Assembly (NCBI GenBank): GCA_014058105.1 | Contig: JACGCM010001948.1 | Span: 3,906,001-3,970,000, forward strand | DNA: 64,000 nucleotides | Source: Kingdonia uniflora | Taxonomy: Eukaryota; Streptophyta; Magnoliopsida; Ranunculales; Circaeasteraceae | Reading direction: 5' to 3' | Part shown: one piece after another, positions 32,420-44,124 of the stretch | How the letters are laid out: each line of letters begins with the position of its first letter | How positions within the stretch are numbered: position 1 is the stretch's first letter | Made by a program: the position numbers and the translations under genes | Notes under the pieces: generated by a model | The model's database searches: none | Seen by the model: only the letters and a program-made list of their open reading frames with translations | What the model was told of the DNA's origin: nothing

Positions 32420-33301
32420 TTATTGCTCAGACATCATCCTCTCCAGGTTGACGTAACTATTGACCTTGGTGATCATATCCTCCAAGGTTGCAGGTTTATT
32501 GAAGAAGAGGTGCCCTTTGGCCTTGCAGTCAAACAGACAGCAGAGGATATGGCTGAGATTGGAGTATAACCTCAATGAATCACGGTACTGTTGAATGTGC
32601 TTCTTCGGGTCAGTACCTTTATATTTACAAATTTTGGGAGTATGGAAACCTTTTGGTATCTCCATATCGAATAGCACTTTGCCAATCAGACTTTATTGTA
32701 ATTTTATGATGTCGCCGGTAGTACCGAGAACTTATGCTTCGATTAACTCCTAAATTCGTTGGTCCATATGCTCTTTCGTGACGTAATGACGTATTGATTG
32801 AATTGCTGGACGAACAGGTTGTGGATGATGAGTGCCCGTACCTTCACTTATGCGATCTCGCACTGAAATTTGATGTTAAGGTCGTTGTTCTTCCTCCTGA
32901 CGAATGGAAATTCGGTGACCTCGACTGGCTTCGGACTGAACCTCACCCCCTAAATGTATGAAGGGTTGTGGTTCGTGCTGAAAATTCCTGGAAATAGTTT
33001 TACTGGCGACTCCTCGAGGTCCCAATCTTTCCCTTGCAGAAACACGGGAGGTCTCGGGCAACTGATCGTGACCCCTTGCTGGAGAAGCTCGCTGAGTATT
33101 TTGCAGAGCCTCTAGGGAAGTCTGCATTGTTGTTATCTGGTCTTCATGTCGTTTGAGCACTGTCAAACGAGCTTGTCGTTCTGTGCCGAGCTCTTTCTCA
33201 CGGAGCTCCCGATCCTTAGTTAAGTGAAGTTCAAGTTCGGCACAATTCTGTGCTTCTGCGTTGAGATTCGCCCGTAACTCTGCAAGTTGCCCCGGCTCCA
33301 T
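32420..33301 (-). pseudogene. Gag of Tat element 2
   Basis: The N-terminal part 32876-33301 (141 codons) is charged and coiled-coil-like (LRANLNAEAQNCAELELHL), starting at the ATG at 33301, about 100 bp from the primer site. 32420-32677 is the retrotransposon gag core (IPKGFHTPKICKYKGTDPKK, ATLEDMITKVNSYVNLERMM). Stops lie between. Gag forms the particle in which reverse transcription occurs. Confidence 0.7.
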
Positions 33302-33401
33302 TGAAACATTGAGTTGAGTGTCTGTAGCCGGTCATTTGGAAGTAACCATGATTAAAAGTTGTAGTGAAAGAATGCCTTAGAATATCGTGAAAATATAATC
33401 T

Positions 33402-33421
33402 TTCCCACAGACGATGCCAAA
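33402..33421 (-). promoter_or_regulatory. Primer binding site of Tat element 2
   Basis: Directly inside the 5' LTR the minus strand reads TTTGGCATCGTCTGTGGGAA. This resembles the TGGCRYCGTCTGTGGGAA-type primer sites I know from plant Tat elements. It would pair with a tRNA 3' end to prime minus-strand synthesis; the tRNA cannot be named with certainty. Confidence 0.6.
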
Positions 33422-33923
33422 TATAATGGCCAAATTCCGTAAGCTCGAAATGGCTTGGAATTCGCTATCATACCCATGAACCTGCGATAATATTCTAATG
33501 GAAAACAAGAAATGACATATGTGATTTTAGCATGGAAAACCTCTGAATAGGTAAAAAACCACGACCTCGAGCGGATGATTTTTGTAAAAGTATTTTTATT
33601 GCTTGAGGCAGATATCTTATTACAAGTAATCTCTAGATATAGAAATGCTTGAACCTTATAACTAAGAAGTTTGAATGTTTCTGAGAATTAAGAACAAGTA
33701 GTTTCTTGATGATCTCTTGTGTAAGTTTTTTTTGGTCGTTATCTCTTCTGGAACTTTTTCTTTATATAGGCCTTCTCTACAGCTCTTCATCGTGTTGGAT
33801 CACGTTTTCTGAACAATGTAGTTAGTAGCGGTTGACTGAGTAACTGACGAGTTCGTAAGAGACACGTGTCTTTGACTGAATAAGGTTTTTTAGTTTGAAG
33901 TTCGACCCACGTCCTTACCCCAT
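33422..33923 (-). repeat. 5' LTR of Tat element 2, truncated
   Basis: Starts TATAATGGCC (TG mutated to TA) and follows the 3' LTR base by base with scattered differences to TTCGACCCACG near 33910. The last 120 or so bases of the LTR, ending TCCCTACA, are missing and replaced by the CACTA-like end at 33924. Confidence 0.8.
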
Positions 33924-34342
33924 GACTACAACAAAAACGAGTATTTATGTCACTTGCTTAATGTTATTTATACGGATTTTGACGTGGTAGGTCCAATTTT
34001 GCATATTGTCTCCGTATGTTGCTTTGATACAACGTCAATTCCCCAAAAGGTGATGTTATTTACTTTATCCATGTGTATTACGTCACTTTGGGCAGGGATA
34101 TAAAAGTAAAATTGAATTCACATTATTTATATAATAATAGTTATGTCATTTTATTGTGACTGACGTTGAATGGTTTTAGCTAACCCTCGATGACTTCGAA
34201 GAGGGTGTTTTTATCTAAACATAGAAACTTGAAAAGAAACAAAGGATAGAAACCAGAGTAAAGCATGTTTGATTTCCAAAGTGTCTTCGCAAGCCCTAAA
34301 AGAAAATCCTCAACTCTCTCCATCTAATCTCTGAAAGTTTCT

Positions 34343-34351
34343 CTCACTCTC

Positions 34352-34391
<40 letters not shown>
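34343..34391. repeat. (CT)n microsatellite
   Basis: About 20 CT units upstream of the cyclase exons, in what was probably the 5' untranslated region of the captured gene. Confidence 0.9.
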
Positions 34392-34393
<2 letters not shown>

Positions 34394-34899
34394 TAAGTCA
34401 CCAACACCTGCCACTCATCATCAAAGCCATAGAACTCCAGGGAAGGTAAGCAAAACTGCCTAATTTTTCATCTTCATCATTCCTTTTTCTTTGGGGTTTG
34501 CTTTGATTGTGCTAAAATTAACCCAACTTTGGCATCTCTATATTGTTTAACAATAAACCCTTAATTAGAGAGCAATTCAATACCTAATTATTATTTGAAC
34601 AGTCATGGATTTAAATAGTTGAATTGCAATTAAGATCGAAGTGCAAAACCCTAACTTAGTACCTATTGCTAATCTAGCATTTACCCAATATATTTTTTTA
34701 CAGTGCCAAATGACTAGCTTGCGAGCATTTTGGCGTTAGTAATGATGAAATGATTATTATTTACACTTTACCAAATGATGATTATTTTTACTTTACCATA
34801 TTGAGGCCTAAAACATCAAGTTATGATTTAATTATTTGATCCAACATTTAATTTATTGAAGGAGTTTGGAAAGGACTTGAGCTACTAGTTAGATCGGGA

Positions 34900-36805
34900 A
34901 TGTAGAAGCTCAAAATTGCAGATAGGGGTGGGTCTTATAGCCAATGGTTGTATAGCACCAATGAATTTATAGGAGACAAACTTAGGAGTTTGATGCTGAT
35001 ATCGGTACTCCTGAAGAAAAAGCTCAAGTTGATAAGGCCTGTGAAGAGTTCTACCAAAATCGCTTCCAAGTCAAGACTAGCGGAGACATTCTACTATGAT
35101 TACAGGTAAACAAGTTCACATCATTCTTTGTTTAACCCAGAGTCCATTGCTAACCATTCTGTAACAACTTAGTTTACATTTTCCTTGACCTCAAAAATAC
35201 AGATGTTGAAAGAGAATAAAGAAAATATGATCTAACTATACTCCCAGTGAAGATTGAAGATGACGATGAAGTAACAAGTGAGAAGGCCATAATGGCATTG
35301 AGGAGGGCTGTCAGATTTTTTTCGTCCATGTAGACAAGCAACGGACATTGGGCCGCTGACATAGGAGGAACATTATTTTCATGCCTCCCATAGTATGTAT
35401 TCTCTGTAAAAAAAATCCTTAGCTTGTCCAGTTTACATATAAATCAAAATGTTATGAAATACAGGTCTTCACCTTATACATTACGGGGATGCTAGACATT
35501 ATGTTTTCACCAAAACATAAGAAAGAGACTCTTCGCTACATGTACTGTCATCAGGTAGATAATAGGTAGATAGATGGCAGGTATCTCATATAAAAATAAA
35601 AATATGCTAATTGTCAAACACTTAATTGCAGAATGAGGATGGTGGCTGGGGATTTCATATTGAGGGTCATAGTACCATGTTCGGTACAATACTTAACTAC
35701 ATTTTCATGCGTTTACTCGGAGAAGGTCCTGAAGGAGGTGAAGATAATGCTTGTGCAAGAGCCCAAAAATGGATCCGTGATCATGGTGGTGTAACTTCAA
35801 TACCATCTTGGGGAAAGACTTGGCTTTCGGTAGGACCATACCACGCATACAAACACAAATTGCCTATGAATTGGTTGTAATATATCCATGTTATGTTTAA
35901 AAAATATGTATTTTCTTTGGTACCAGATACTTGGACTCTCCGAATGATCAGGTTGCAATCCAATGCCTTCGAAGTTTTGGCTTCTTCCTTTTTTCATGCC
36001 TATGCATCCAACAAAGATGTGGCATTACTGTCGCATGGTTTACATTCCAATGTCGTACTTATATAGGAAGAGATTTGCATATCTCCTCACAGAAGTCATA
36101 CTTTCACTAAGAAAGGAGCTTCACAATGAACCTTATTATGAGATACAGTGGTTCAAATACTGCCATGTTTGCGCAAAGGTTCGAGTTTTTCATCAGTATA
36201 AAATGTTGAAAGTTGAAGATAAAGACTGGAAAATATGCATGTGTGCTTACTCTTAAAGTGTTTTAATGCAGGAGGATCTTTATTACCCCCACCCCCTAAT
36301 CCAGAACCTGATTGGGGATTCTCTTAACATGTTTGCGGAGCCAGTTTTGACAAGTTGGCCTTTGTCCAAGTTGAGAAACAAGACTCTCAAAATTACAATG
36401 AAGTATATTCACTACGAAGATGAGAATAGTCGATATTTTACTCTCGAATGTGTAGAAAAGGTAATCTTCACATAATCAAATTTCAAGCTAGTATTTTGTA
36501 ATAGCCACGTAAATATTGCTTGTGATTGAATAGTTTCATGGTCTTATAATTTCTTACGATAGGTGTTATGTATGCTTGCATGTTAGGTTGAAGATCCGAA
36601 ATCAGACGCATTTAAAAAGCATCTCGCTAGAGTTCCAGATTACTTATGGATGGCTGAAGATGGAATGAGAGTGCAGAGTTCAGAGATTTTAGGAAGTCAG
36701 ATGCGGGGCACGGGTTTCGGTGTTCAAACTCTTCTGGCAAGTAACTTTCGTGAGGAAATTACACATACGCTTAAGAAAGGATATGATTTCATAAAACAAT
36801 CACAG
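34900..36805 (+). pseudogene. Oxidosqualene cyclase, truncated and broken (seven exons)
   Basis: Oxidosqualene cyclases fold 2,3-oxidosqualene into sterol or triterpene skeletons. Exons by homology and GT/AG borders: 34900-35105, 35203-35392, 35465-35554, 35632-35829, 35927-36178, 36271-36460 and 36563-36805. They read KLKIADRGG.. ..[70 protein letters not shown].., [32 protein letters not shown] and [18 protein letters not shown]. At least three conserved Trp codons are stops (codon 2 at 34903-34905, the EW pair in exon 5, and 36584-36586), and exon 1 has a 1 bp deletion. The DCTAE active-site half and everything after are absent. YSTNEFIGRQTWEFD-type sequence suggests a triterpene (beta-amyrin-like) rather than cycloartenol enzyme, tentatively. 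Introns are kept, so capture was at DNA level. Confidence 0.85.
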
Positions 36806-38060
36806 GTTAGTCTTATTTGAATTCAAAAAAGATGGGTTGCTTTTTATTATTATAGATATAAAGATTTTATGATATATAATCATAGATAGTAAGTGTGTAA
36901 AATCTTTTTCTTATCGACTATCTTTCGTTCTTGCATTTTTCTTTAATGGGTTATTACTGATCTACCATATAAACATGTATGCAAACCTTGAAATTTGTAG
37001 TCATGTATATTTTTAGTCCTTAATTTATGACAAACTAATATTAATCCTTTGTTATGCAGCTAATTCTGGATTTTCAATTTTATTTAATTTGCTGAAATAA
37101 GGAAGTTTCAATGTGGGATAATTTTCGGTGTTTCATTGGACATGTTTATGGCTCTCATGGGATGAAAACTCTTACCTCAAGTCTCTGAAGATCCTTGTAG
37201 GTATATGCCAGTAAACTGGATTCAAAACACACTCACCACAACAAGGAAAGAGCAATAGAAAAATATAATATGTTGGTGTAGATAATTATGAAGCGAGAGC
37301 AGAAGGCACAACATAAGATTAGATATGCATTCTCAGACAAAGAAACACCACCAGAAAATGGTCATGGATATGATCTTATGTATCAAGAAGAACAACACCA
37401 AGAAACAAACAAATGTAAGTTTTAATTTCATGATGGCATCTCTCTTTTGCTTTTGATATATGCATCGTATGGAAGATCATGTATTTGATATTTTTTCTTT
37501 TGTTTATAGGTCAGCATCAGAAGATCATGTCTCACATGAAGATTTAACAAGACCAGCAAGGACGGTGTGGATGGTGTTGAGAGTAATGAAAATGATGCAA
37601 CGACTCATTGGGTGACCTTCTTTCCTCACATAAATAGAAGAAGCTAGTGTACATCGACACATAACTAATGATGACATGATATGTTTGCTTATTATGATTG
37701 CAAATATGTCACTCAATGTTTCTATCTTCTCCAGTTTAAATATCATTGTACATACATAGATAATCGGTTGTAAGTGCTCTTCTTATTTCACTTGCAAATG
37801 ATGTATGATGGCTTTGTAATTTTCTTACCATGATATAAAAATAAATAAGAATTTGTTTAAAGTTCATAGAATAATTCATATTTATACTCCATCCTCTGCT
37901 TGGATTTTTAGCAATAAGTACATCTTGTAAATTATAGTGGTGAGGTACAAGGGTGGAAGTGCGGCAAGGATGAAAGGTAGGTGGTATGATAGGATATGCA
38001 AGACTAGTGTGAAATGTAAAATATGAGAGAGGATGGAGGTGGGGAGGGAGCTGTATATAT
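36806..38060. other. Element interior without a clear gene
   Basis: After the last cyclase exon homology stops. 37260-37430 could encode a short charged peptide (KREQKAQHKIRYAFSDKE) that may derive from another gene, but I cannot identify it. The remaining open frames are chance length. Confidence 0.3.
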
Positions 38061-38331
38061 ATATATATTTTGTTATTTAATAAGTATCAACATCATTTAA
38101 TAAATGACGTGGTAGACCTTCTACATCGCATCATACATGACTTTAAAGCTACAATTATGTAATTTGAGGACATAATAATGTCATTAATTATAGATATTTA
38201 TGTCACTTAAAAAGTAACATGGATAATCAAGACTTTCCAAGTCGGCTTGGTCAACGTCACTTGCAAAAGTGACGTTATTTCTCTTTCACGTCACTTTTTT
38301 AGTGACTTGAAAACCTTTATTTCTTGTAGTA

Positions 38332-39221
38332 TATGATTATATAATTTATCCAGTTTGATACATATTTTCTACCAGAAACTGAGGAAGTAAAGGTGTGAGA
38401 GCTTGAACCAACCCATCAGCAGAAGGCCTTCTTCACGCCAAGAAGCAATGATTGTGCAGGGGTAAGACTTCAAATATCCGTCTTCCTCCACCACCACCAT
38501 CGTCTCTTCCTCCATAACCCCTACCAAATGAGAGTTGATGGAGGCGAAAAGGAATCCTACCTTAGAATCCCTCCTTTGTAGGATACCGGTAATACTGCCT
38601 CGCAGACACGCCGGCCCCTACATCTATTTCCTCAACCTTGTCCTCCGCAAGGATGCGGAGACACCTCCAACATTGTTCTTCTGTCAAGACAACACAATAA
38701 AATCTCTACATACTGTAAAAGTCTTCTTCAGCTTCAGCCGCATCATCTTCTAACATACCGTAATACGTCGGTGGTATAAAAATTGGGGTGGGCATCTCCA
38801 AAGATTGGTCCCCAAAATATCGTAACTTTAATATCTGCATTTCAGCAAAAACTCTTTCTTCATACACCATTCGTCTAGTTTTCACCATTGTAACTCAGAG
38901 AATCCATAGTATATTAAAACAACAATGTACTTTGCTAATAGCCCCAGTATAAGTACTATTTATATAATACTCATATTTAATGCGCAGGTACGTTTCTAAA
39001 GCAGTCATCATTCAAAGCAGATATACTCTTAGAACCCCAAGCGTCAAAAATATCAATCATTTCCATCACCATAAATGCCACATGCATCCCTCCATAAAAA
39101 AATCGAGTACCCAGCAGTCAAAATTGTATTAATACATCCTATCTTTTTAACCTCCAACACCAAAATAAATAGGTTCTTTCTTAACCAAAGCCATCCGTGC
39201 CTTCAGTTGCTAGGGGGCGAT
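38332..39221 (+). mobile_element. 3' tail of a plus-strand Tat element
   Basis: Contains an antisense MVKTR-type ORF and, directly before the LTR, the polypurine tract TAGGGGGCGAT (39211-39221). This is the same layout as 19430-20070 in element 2, in the opposite orientation. The body of the element is missing to the left, where the CACTA-like end begins. Confidence 0.65.
38560..38888 (-). pseudogene. Small MVKTR-type antisense ORF, copy 4
   Basis: Open from ATG at 38888 (MVKTRRMVYEERVFAEMQIL, RYFGDQSLEMPTPIFIP, EDDAAEAEEDFYSM) to a TAG at about 38706. Homology with copy 2 continues past the stop as FYCVVLTEEQCWRCLRILAE against FHVVLLSGKERWACLCTLAE. This agreement in sequence across two elements in opposite orientation is the best evidence that the ORF family is real. 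Confidence 0.5.
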
Positions 39222-39828
39222 TGTAGGGACCTACCCTTCAACCTAGTTCAAAACTGAACTACCTCAATATTAGACTCACGTATTTCATACGTGACATGAA
39301 CAGTCAGTATTGACACCTAGACCACGAACTGATAAAGAACGTGGATCGAGCATAATAGAAGAATATGAACAAGTTAAAGACACTTGTTTCTTACAAACTC
39401 AACAATTACACAGTCAACCACTACTTACCTCATTATTCGGAGAACGTGCTTCAGCACGATAACGAGTTGCGGGTAAGGTCTATATAAAGAAAAAGTTCCA
39501 GAAGAGATAGGGACCAAGAAAAATTAGATTTTTTAGATTATAACATAGGAATTTCTAGATTCTAAACACCACAAAACTTATTATTTACAAGATCAAGCAT
39601 TTCTAGTTTTAGATATCACTTGTAATAAGATATCAGCCTCAAGCAATAAAAGTTACTGTTACTAAAAACCCTCAACTCAACGTCGTGGTTTTTTTTTTTA
39701 CCTATTTAAAGGTTTCTTACGCTAAATCATCTGTGTTATTTCTTACTTTATATTAGTTTTTGTCACATGTACATTTGGTGTAAGAGCTAATTTTGAGTCA
39801 TTTCGAGCTACATAATTAGGCCATTACA
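39222..39828 (+). repeat. 3' LTR of the plus-strand Tat relative
   Basis: 607 bp, TGTAGGGACC..GGCCATTACA, homologous to 18826-19429 in inverted orientation. It contains AAAAAGTTCCAGAAGAGA and GATATCAGCCTCAAGCAATAAA blocks shared with the other LTRs. Polypurine tract immediately upstream. 39829-39833 (ACAGT) would be the target duplication, with no partner visible. Confidence 0.8.
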
Positions 39829-39833
39829 ACAGT

Positions 39834-40960
39834 GAATCCTTAACTTTGGAGCACGTGAATACGAGGAACCATGAAAACAAATTAAAGTGAGTCTAAATGG
39901 AGAAAAACTTTTCAACTTTTTGCGTAAAAATAATCACTTATTTGCATTGTACGTCACTTGCTCAAAGATTAAATATAGTTTTTACTGTTTAGTAGGTCTG
40001 ATATTGACTAATATATTTGTGATGGAATGCCACTACATGGTATAATAACTTACAGAACTGACTCATATTCGAGTACAAAATGTGAACAACATGAAACTTC
40101 TAGGAATCATTACAAGTATATATTTGGTTATCTGAAGGAAATAGTTGTATGGGGACGTAGATCTCAAGAACAAGTCACTCGATTTATTGACCATGAGTAC
40201 AATGTGGTAAGACAACCTTACCTATTATATAATTATATGATATTTAACAAGAAATAAATGAATTAGTATAACAAGTACAAGTAGGTGATGTTCCGAGCAA
40301 AGAGGCCCATAGGATACAAATTCCTCCTAAGCCTAGAGGAGGAGAATATTTTTGTCTACACGAGTCCTTGGATGCACCAACTAATAGGTACCTCATATTT
40401 ACAATTTCCCCATAGATTAGAGTGATTTCTTCCTCTATATAACGGGAATTCTATCGTGAGGGGCTGCAACAAAGTAGATTCTGATAACTAAAGTAACAAT
40501 CCTTAAATGACTCCAAAGAACAATGGTTGTTTCCTAAATATAAATTAGAACTTCCCCATGATTATGAACCATATCAATCACCAAAACTTAGAAGGGTGTA
40601 AACTGAAGAACAACAGTACTTAGAGTTTACTTCACTTTAGAGAAGATATATTAATTGTTATATATTGTTCTAGAATTGGATATACTAATGTCTTTATAAA
40701 CTCCGAAGTTGCCTACACCACCATAACAATCACCAAAATCAAAAATTCAAAAACTTCCCACTATCCCCAATGTCCCAATTACACCTAATTCAACCTAAAA
40801 TATCCATTAAATTCAATAAAACCAACCTCTTGGTCAAATGCTCATTAAGCCAAGTTAACTTCTGGCGCTGTGAAAACACAACCCAAGAAGGGTACAAATC
40901 AGCAGGAAGAATCTTTCTCGAATCCTCGATCGTAATTTTCTCAAATGCCGTATAATTTGA
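39834..40960 (+). pseudogene. Gene-like fragment, not recognised
   Basis: 39834-40020 reads partly as GAREYEEP..KQIKVSLNGEKLF. 40027-40257 is open (SRNHYKYIFGYLKEIVVWG, TRFIDHEYNVV). A GTAAGA donor after YNV and an acceptor near 40283 would join it to VGDVPSKEAHRIQIPPKPRG and GEYFCLHESLDAPTNR before a GTACCT near 40388. The splice-compatible continuity suggests a decayed host or transposon gene, but I cannot name the family. The rest of the stretch to 40960 has no clear coding signal. Confidence 0.35.
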
Positions 40961-40991
40961 TCATAAAAAATGGTGCAAAATAAAATTATAT

Positions 40992-41102
40992 GGTGTTTGT
41001 TTTTTTAGTTCCAACTGCCAAAAAAAATTTTAGCTTGCTTCAAGTGCTGAATTTGAAGTGCTGAAATTTTTTTCAGCACTTAAAAGAAGAAAAACAAACA
41101 CC
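40992..41102. mobile_element. MITE-like inverted repeat element, 111 bp
   Basis: Ends GGTGTTTGTTTTT and AAAAACAAACACC form a perfect 13 bp inverted repeat. Inside is a second hairpin around AAGTGCTGAAATTTTTTTCAGCACTT. The target duplication is not clear, so the superfamily is undecided. Confidence 0.65.
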
Positions 41103-41741
41103 ACCTTAGTTACCAATTCAGACTGACATCAGGTGTTTTCCGAGTGAGAAAACATTCAACCCGATGTCGTATTGCTCCACCTCTTCGAACACCCAAACTA
41201 AATTTGATTAAGAGTGAAGTTATATGCGAGAAATCAGAGAGCTAAAATAACATAAATGGAAAGAGCAAACAGGTTATCAGCTAAGAGAGAGAATTTTGCC
41301 ACCAATTTGAAAAGTGAAAGAGAAAGAGAAAGAGAAATATTTGATCAATTTTTGGCGCCAAACTAAGGTGGAAAGGAGATCGTAACTTCATTCAATTTGA
41401 TCAAAGAGAGATAATTAGTAGGAGATGCGAGAAAAAATGAGATCGTGAAGAGAGAAAGTGACATGCAACAAAAATTGCGATTTGATCATTTGAATTGGCG
41501 ACGAGTAGGCAACGTGACGGGCTGCTGTCAAATTATTTAAAACAACATACCATTTGCGACGCATACGATCTATCCTTGTTTGACAAAAAATTACAAATTT
41601 AAAGATAAAATTAGTATAAGAATGAGCGACACAAGTTTTAAGTTTGGCGACGGGATAGTATCGTCGCTAACTGGGGACATAGTATTACTGTCGCTAAAGG
41701 TTAAGCATTTTCATCGCTGTAAGCTATTTTTTTGGTAGTTA
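41103..41741. mobile_element. Terminal part of a CACTA-like element
   Basis: Near 41480-41741 the sequence repeats GGCGACG, CGTCGCTAA and TGTCGCTAAAGG, then ends TTTTTTTGGTAGT. The reverse complement begins ACTACCAAAAAAATAGC, fitting CACTACCAAAA-type ends. The rest of the element was not found; its border coincides with the truncated end of the copia relic. Confidence 0.45.
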
Positions 41742-44111
41742 TGGACTGTTCTGAAGCAGGAACATTCCATGACCAGGTCTTCTCTTCATCAAACACAACA
41801 TCTTGACTGATAATAATCTTTCCAGTCATGGGGTTATATAGCTTATACGCCTTTGAGTGACGACTATGGCCGATAAAAATGCACTTCAGTCCCTTATTGT
41901 CGAGCTTCTTCCGCTTCTGATCAGGAATATGTGCATAGGCTAGGCATCCAAAAACTCTTAAATGAGCAACACTAGGCTTAGTTTCGCTTCATGCTTCTTC
42001 TGGCGTCATATTACGAACAACCAACATTGGACTTTGATTGAGAATTGGAATACTCCCCAAAACAACCTCAGGCCAAAAAAAAATTGGAATACCAAAAGTA
42101 CCCAACATGCTCCGTACCATGTTCAAAATAGTGTAATTTTTTTGCTATGGGACACCATTTTGATGCGGAGTGTAACCTACATTAGTTACCTTTTGATGCC
42201 ATGAGTCGCGCAAAAATTTATGAATTCCTACGAATTGTATTTACCGCCACCATCGGATCGGAGGGCCTTTATAGCAGTTCATGTTTCTTTCTTAACAAGC
42301 ATCTTAACTTTAAAGGTGTTAAAAGCTTCTAATTTTTCATGCAAGAAATAAACCCACGCTTTACGACTATAATCATCGATGAAGGTTATGAAATACCTTT
42401 TATAACCATTTGATCGTGGGTAAATTGAACCGCATATGTCGGTATGAATTAATGCAAGAGTCGCTTTCACCCGTAATACTTTGCTTGCTAGAAATGGAAG
42501 ATGGTGTTTGTTAATAACACAATCTTCACACGCTCCTTGATGATGATCAATCTGCGGAAGTCCCTTCATCATATTCTTTTGTTGAAGAAGCTTTAAACCT
42601 TTGAAATTCAAATGACCATAGCGTAGATGCCATAGCCAAGATGAATTTTTAACCATACTTGAGAAACATGAAGGCACATCAGTTCGGATATTTAAGGGAA
42701 ACATACGATTTGGAGTCATACGAACCTCTACAAGCAAGATTTTCTCTGGATCTTCTATCTGACATACACCATTCTTGATGATAATAACATAACTTTTCTC
42801 CTAGAGGTGTCCCATACTTAGAAGATTGCTTTTCAAACCCAGAATAATAAATACGTTAAAGATGGACTGCTGAGAATTATCAGTAGTTCATATCTTAACA
42901 TTGCTCTTCCCCATGACAGAAATAGTAGAGTTATCTCTTAATTTTACAGAACTTTGAAACAATTCATCAAAATCGATAAAGATTGCTTTGTCTCCGCACA
43001 TGTGGTTACTAGCCCGCGTATCCAAATACCAAATTTTTTGACGAGTTTCCTCTTTGTTATTGCAAACCAAAAGAAGATAGAGGTCTTCGTCGTTCTCCGT
43101 GAAATTTAATTTTTCTCTCCTTCCAAGTAAGGGTTTGTTCGATACTCCAAACGATAATGCCCAAAATTTTCACATCCAAAGCATTTGATATTGGATTTAT
43201 CAAAATTATTTTGTTCTTGATTTTTCCTTTGGATATAAGCGCATCCTCCGCTTATTCCCCTCGAACTATGGGCGTGATGATGAAATTTTGACTTAGAATT
43301 TGCATAACGGTCATCTCGAGTACCTCGTCCCCTTCCTCTGCCGAATCTACTGCCCTTATTAGGAGAGGAATTATTAACTGTGAACTATAATTACAGATCT
43401 TGCTCCAATGCAACCACGCCATGCTTATTGATTCGCTGCTCATGAACCAATAACGAATTTATCAATTCATCGATTGAGAGTGTATCCAGATCTTTCGATT
43501 CTTTAATCGAACAAATCACATAATCGAACTTTGATATCATCGATCGAAGAACTTTCTCTATTCTGACGATATCCCCCATCTTCTCACCATGAATTTGCAT
43601 ATTTTTTTTGGCAATCGTCATCGTTCTTGAAAAATAATCATTGACCGACTCTCCTTCTTGCATACGTAGAGTTTCGAATTCAACATGAAGCACTTGAAGT
43701 TGTACACGCTTCACCTTCGTCGTTTCTTGATACTTTTGTTTCATTGAATCCCAAATCTGTTTTGATGTATCTTTGGAGGGAATTGTTTCCAAGATTAACC
43801 GATCGATATCGCTTGGAAAAGATATTTTTTTGCCTTCAAGTCTTTCAATCTTTACTCCTCCAAGTTAGTTCTTTGAGCATTTGTCAATACTCTTAGTGTC
43901 TCGTCCGACCCAGGTTCAGATATACCCGTTTCCACAAGACCTCAAAATTCTTTGGATCTTAGAAATTTTTCCATTAACATACTCCAATAGTCGTAATGAC
44001 CATCAAAGCGGGGATAGAGGGTTGCACAAAATATTCAGATGCCATTTCTGAAATTGATTAGCTGCAGCTAGTTTGTATCCTTCAACTACTTCCGTTCTTC
44101 AAAGTAACCTA
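41742..44111 (-). pseudogene. Copia gag-pol relic, 3' truncated
   Basis: Ty1/copia order on the minus strand. Gag at 43391-44060 (KQKYQETTKVKRVQLQVLHV, YDYFSRTMTIAKK-type), zinc knuckle CFGCENFGHYRLEY near 43180 (last Cys changed), and protease at 42888-43070 with LDTRASNHMCG (the active-site Gly is Arg). GAG-pre-integrase WHLRYGHLNFKGLKLL and integrase core HTDICGSI, FIDDYSRKAWVYF follow at 42279-42737. The integrase C-terminus (HSRHSKAYKLYNPMTGKII, WSWNVPASEQS) ends at 41742. RT and RNase H are missing. Many stops. Confidence 0.75.
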
Positions 44112-44123
44112 GCTCTGATACCA
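44112..44123 (-). promoter_or_regulatory. Primer binding site of the copia relic
   Basis: On the minus strand TGGTATCAGAGC, the standard site complementary to the 3' end of initiator methionine tRNA, one base inside the LTR. Confidence 0.85.
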
Positions 44124-44124
44124 G

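Larger units (their letters stand above)
18821..33923 (-). mobile_element. Tat-lineage Ty3/gypsy retrotransposon (element 2), about 15 kb
   Basis: A long element on the minus strand with, from its 5' end: LTR 33422-33923 (truncated), primer site 33402-33421, gag, protease, RT, RNase H, second RNase H, integrase, a tandem repeat, a set of genes on the opposite strand, polypurine tract and 3' LTR 18826-19429. Dual RNase H, the length, the 3' tandem repeats and the antisense genes together fit the Tat lineage (Ogre/Retand/Grande type). The LTRs differ by roughly one base in eight to ten in the first 120 bp compared by eye, so the insertion is old. The coding regions are broken. GCAGG at 18821-18825 is the presumed target duplication; its partner is lost because the 5' LTR is cut by a CACTA-like element. 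Confidence 0.8.
33924..38331 (+). mobile_element. CACTA-like element carrying an oxidosqualene cyclase fragment
   Basis: The left end reads GACTACAACAAAAACG; the right end in reverse complement reads TACTACAAGAAATAAAG. Both fit the CACTACAA.. ends of CACTA elements with the first base mutated. Flanking triplets are CAT and TAT, a possible 3 bp target duplication with one mismatch. Both subterminal regions repeat GACGTGG, ACGTCACT and TTTATGTCACTT motifs, as CACTA subterminal regions do. No TnpA/TnpD transposase is visible; the interior is mainly a captured host gene. Boundaries are likely but not proven. Confidence 0.6.
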
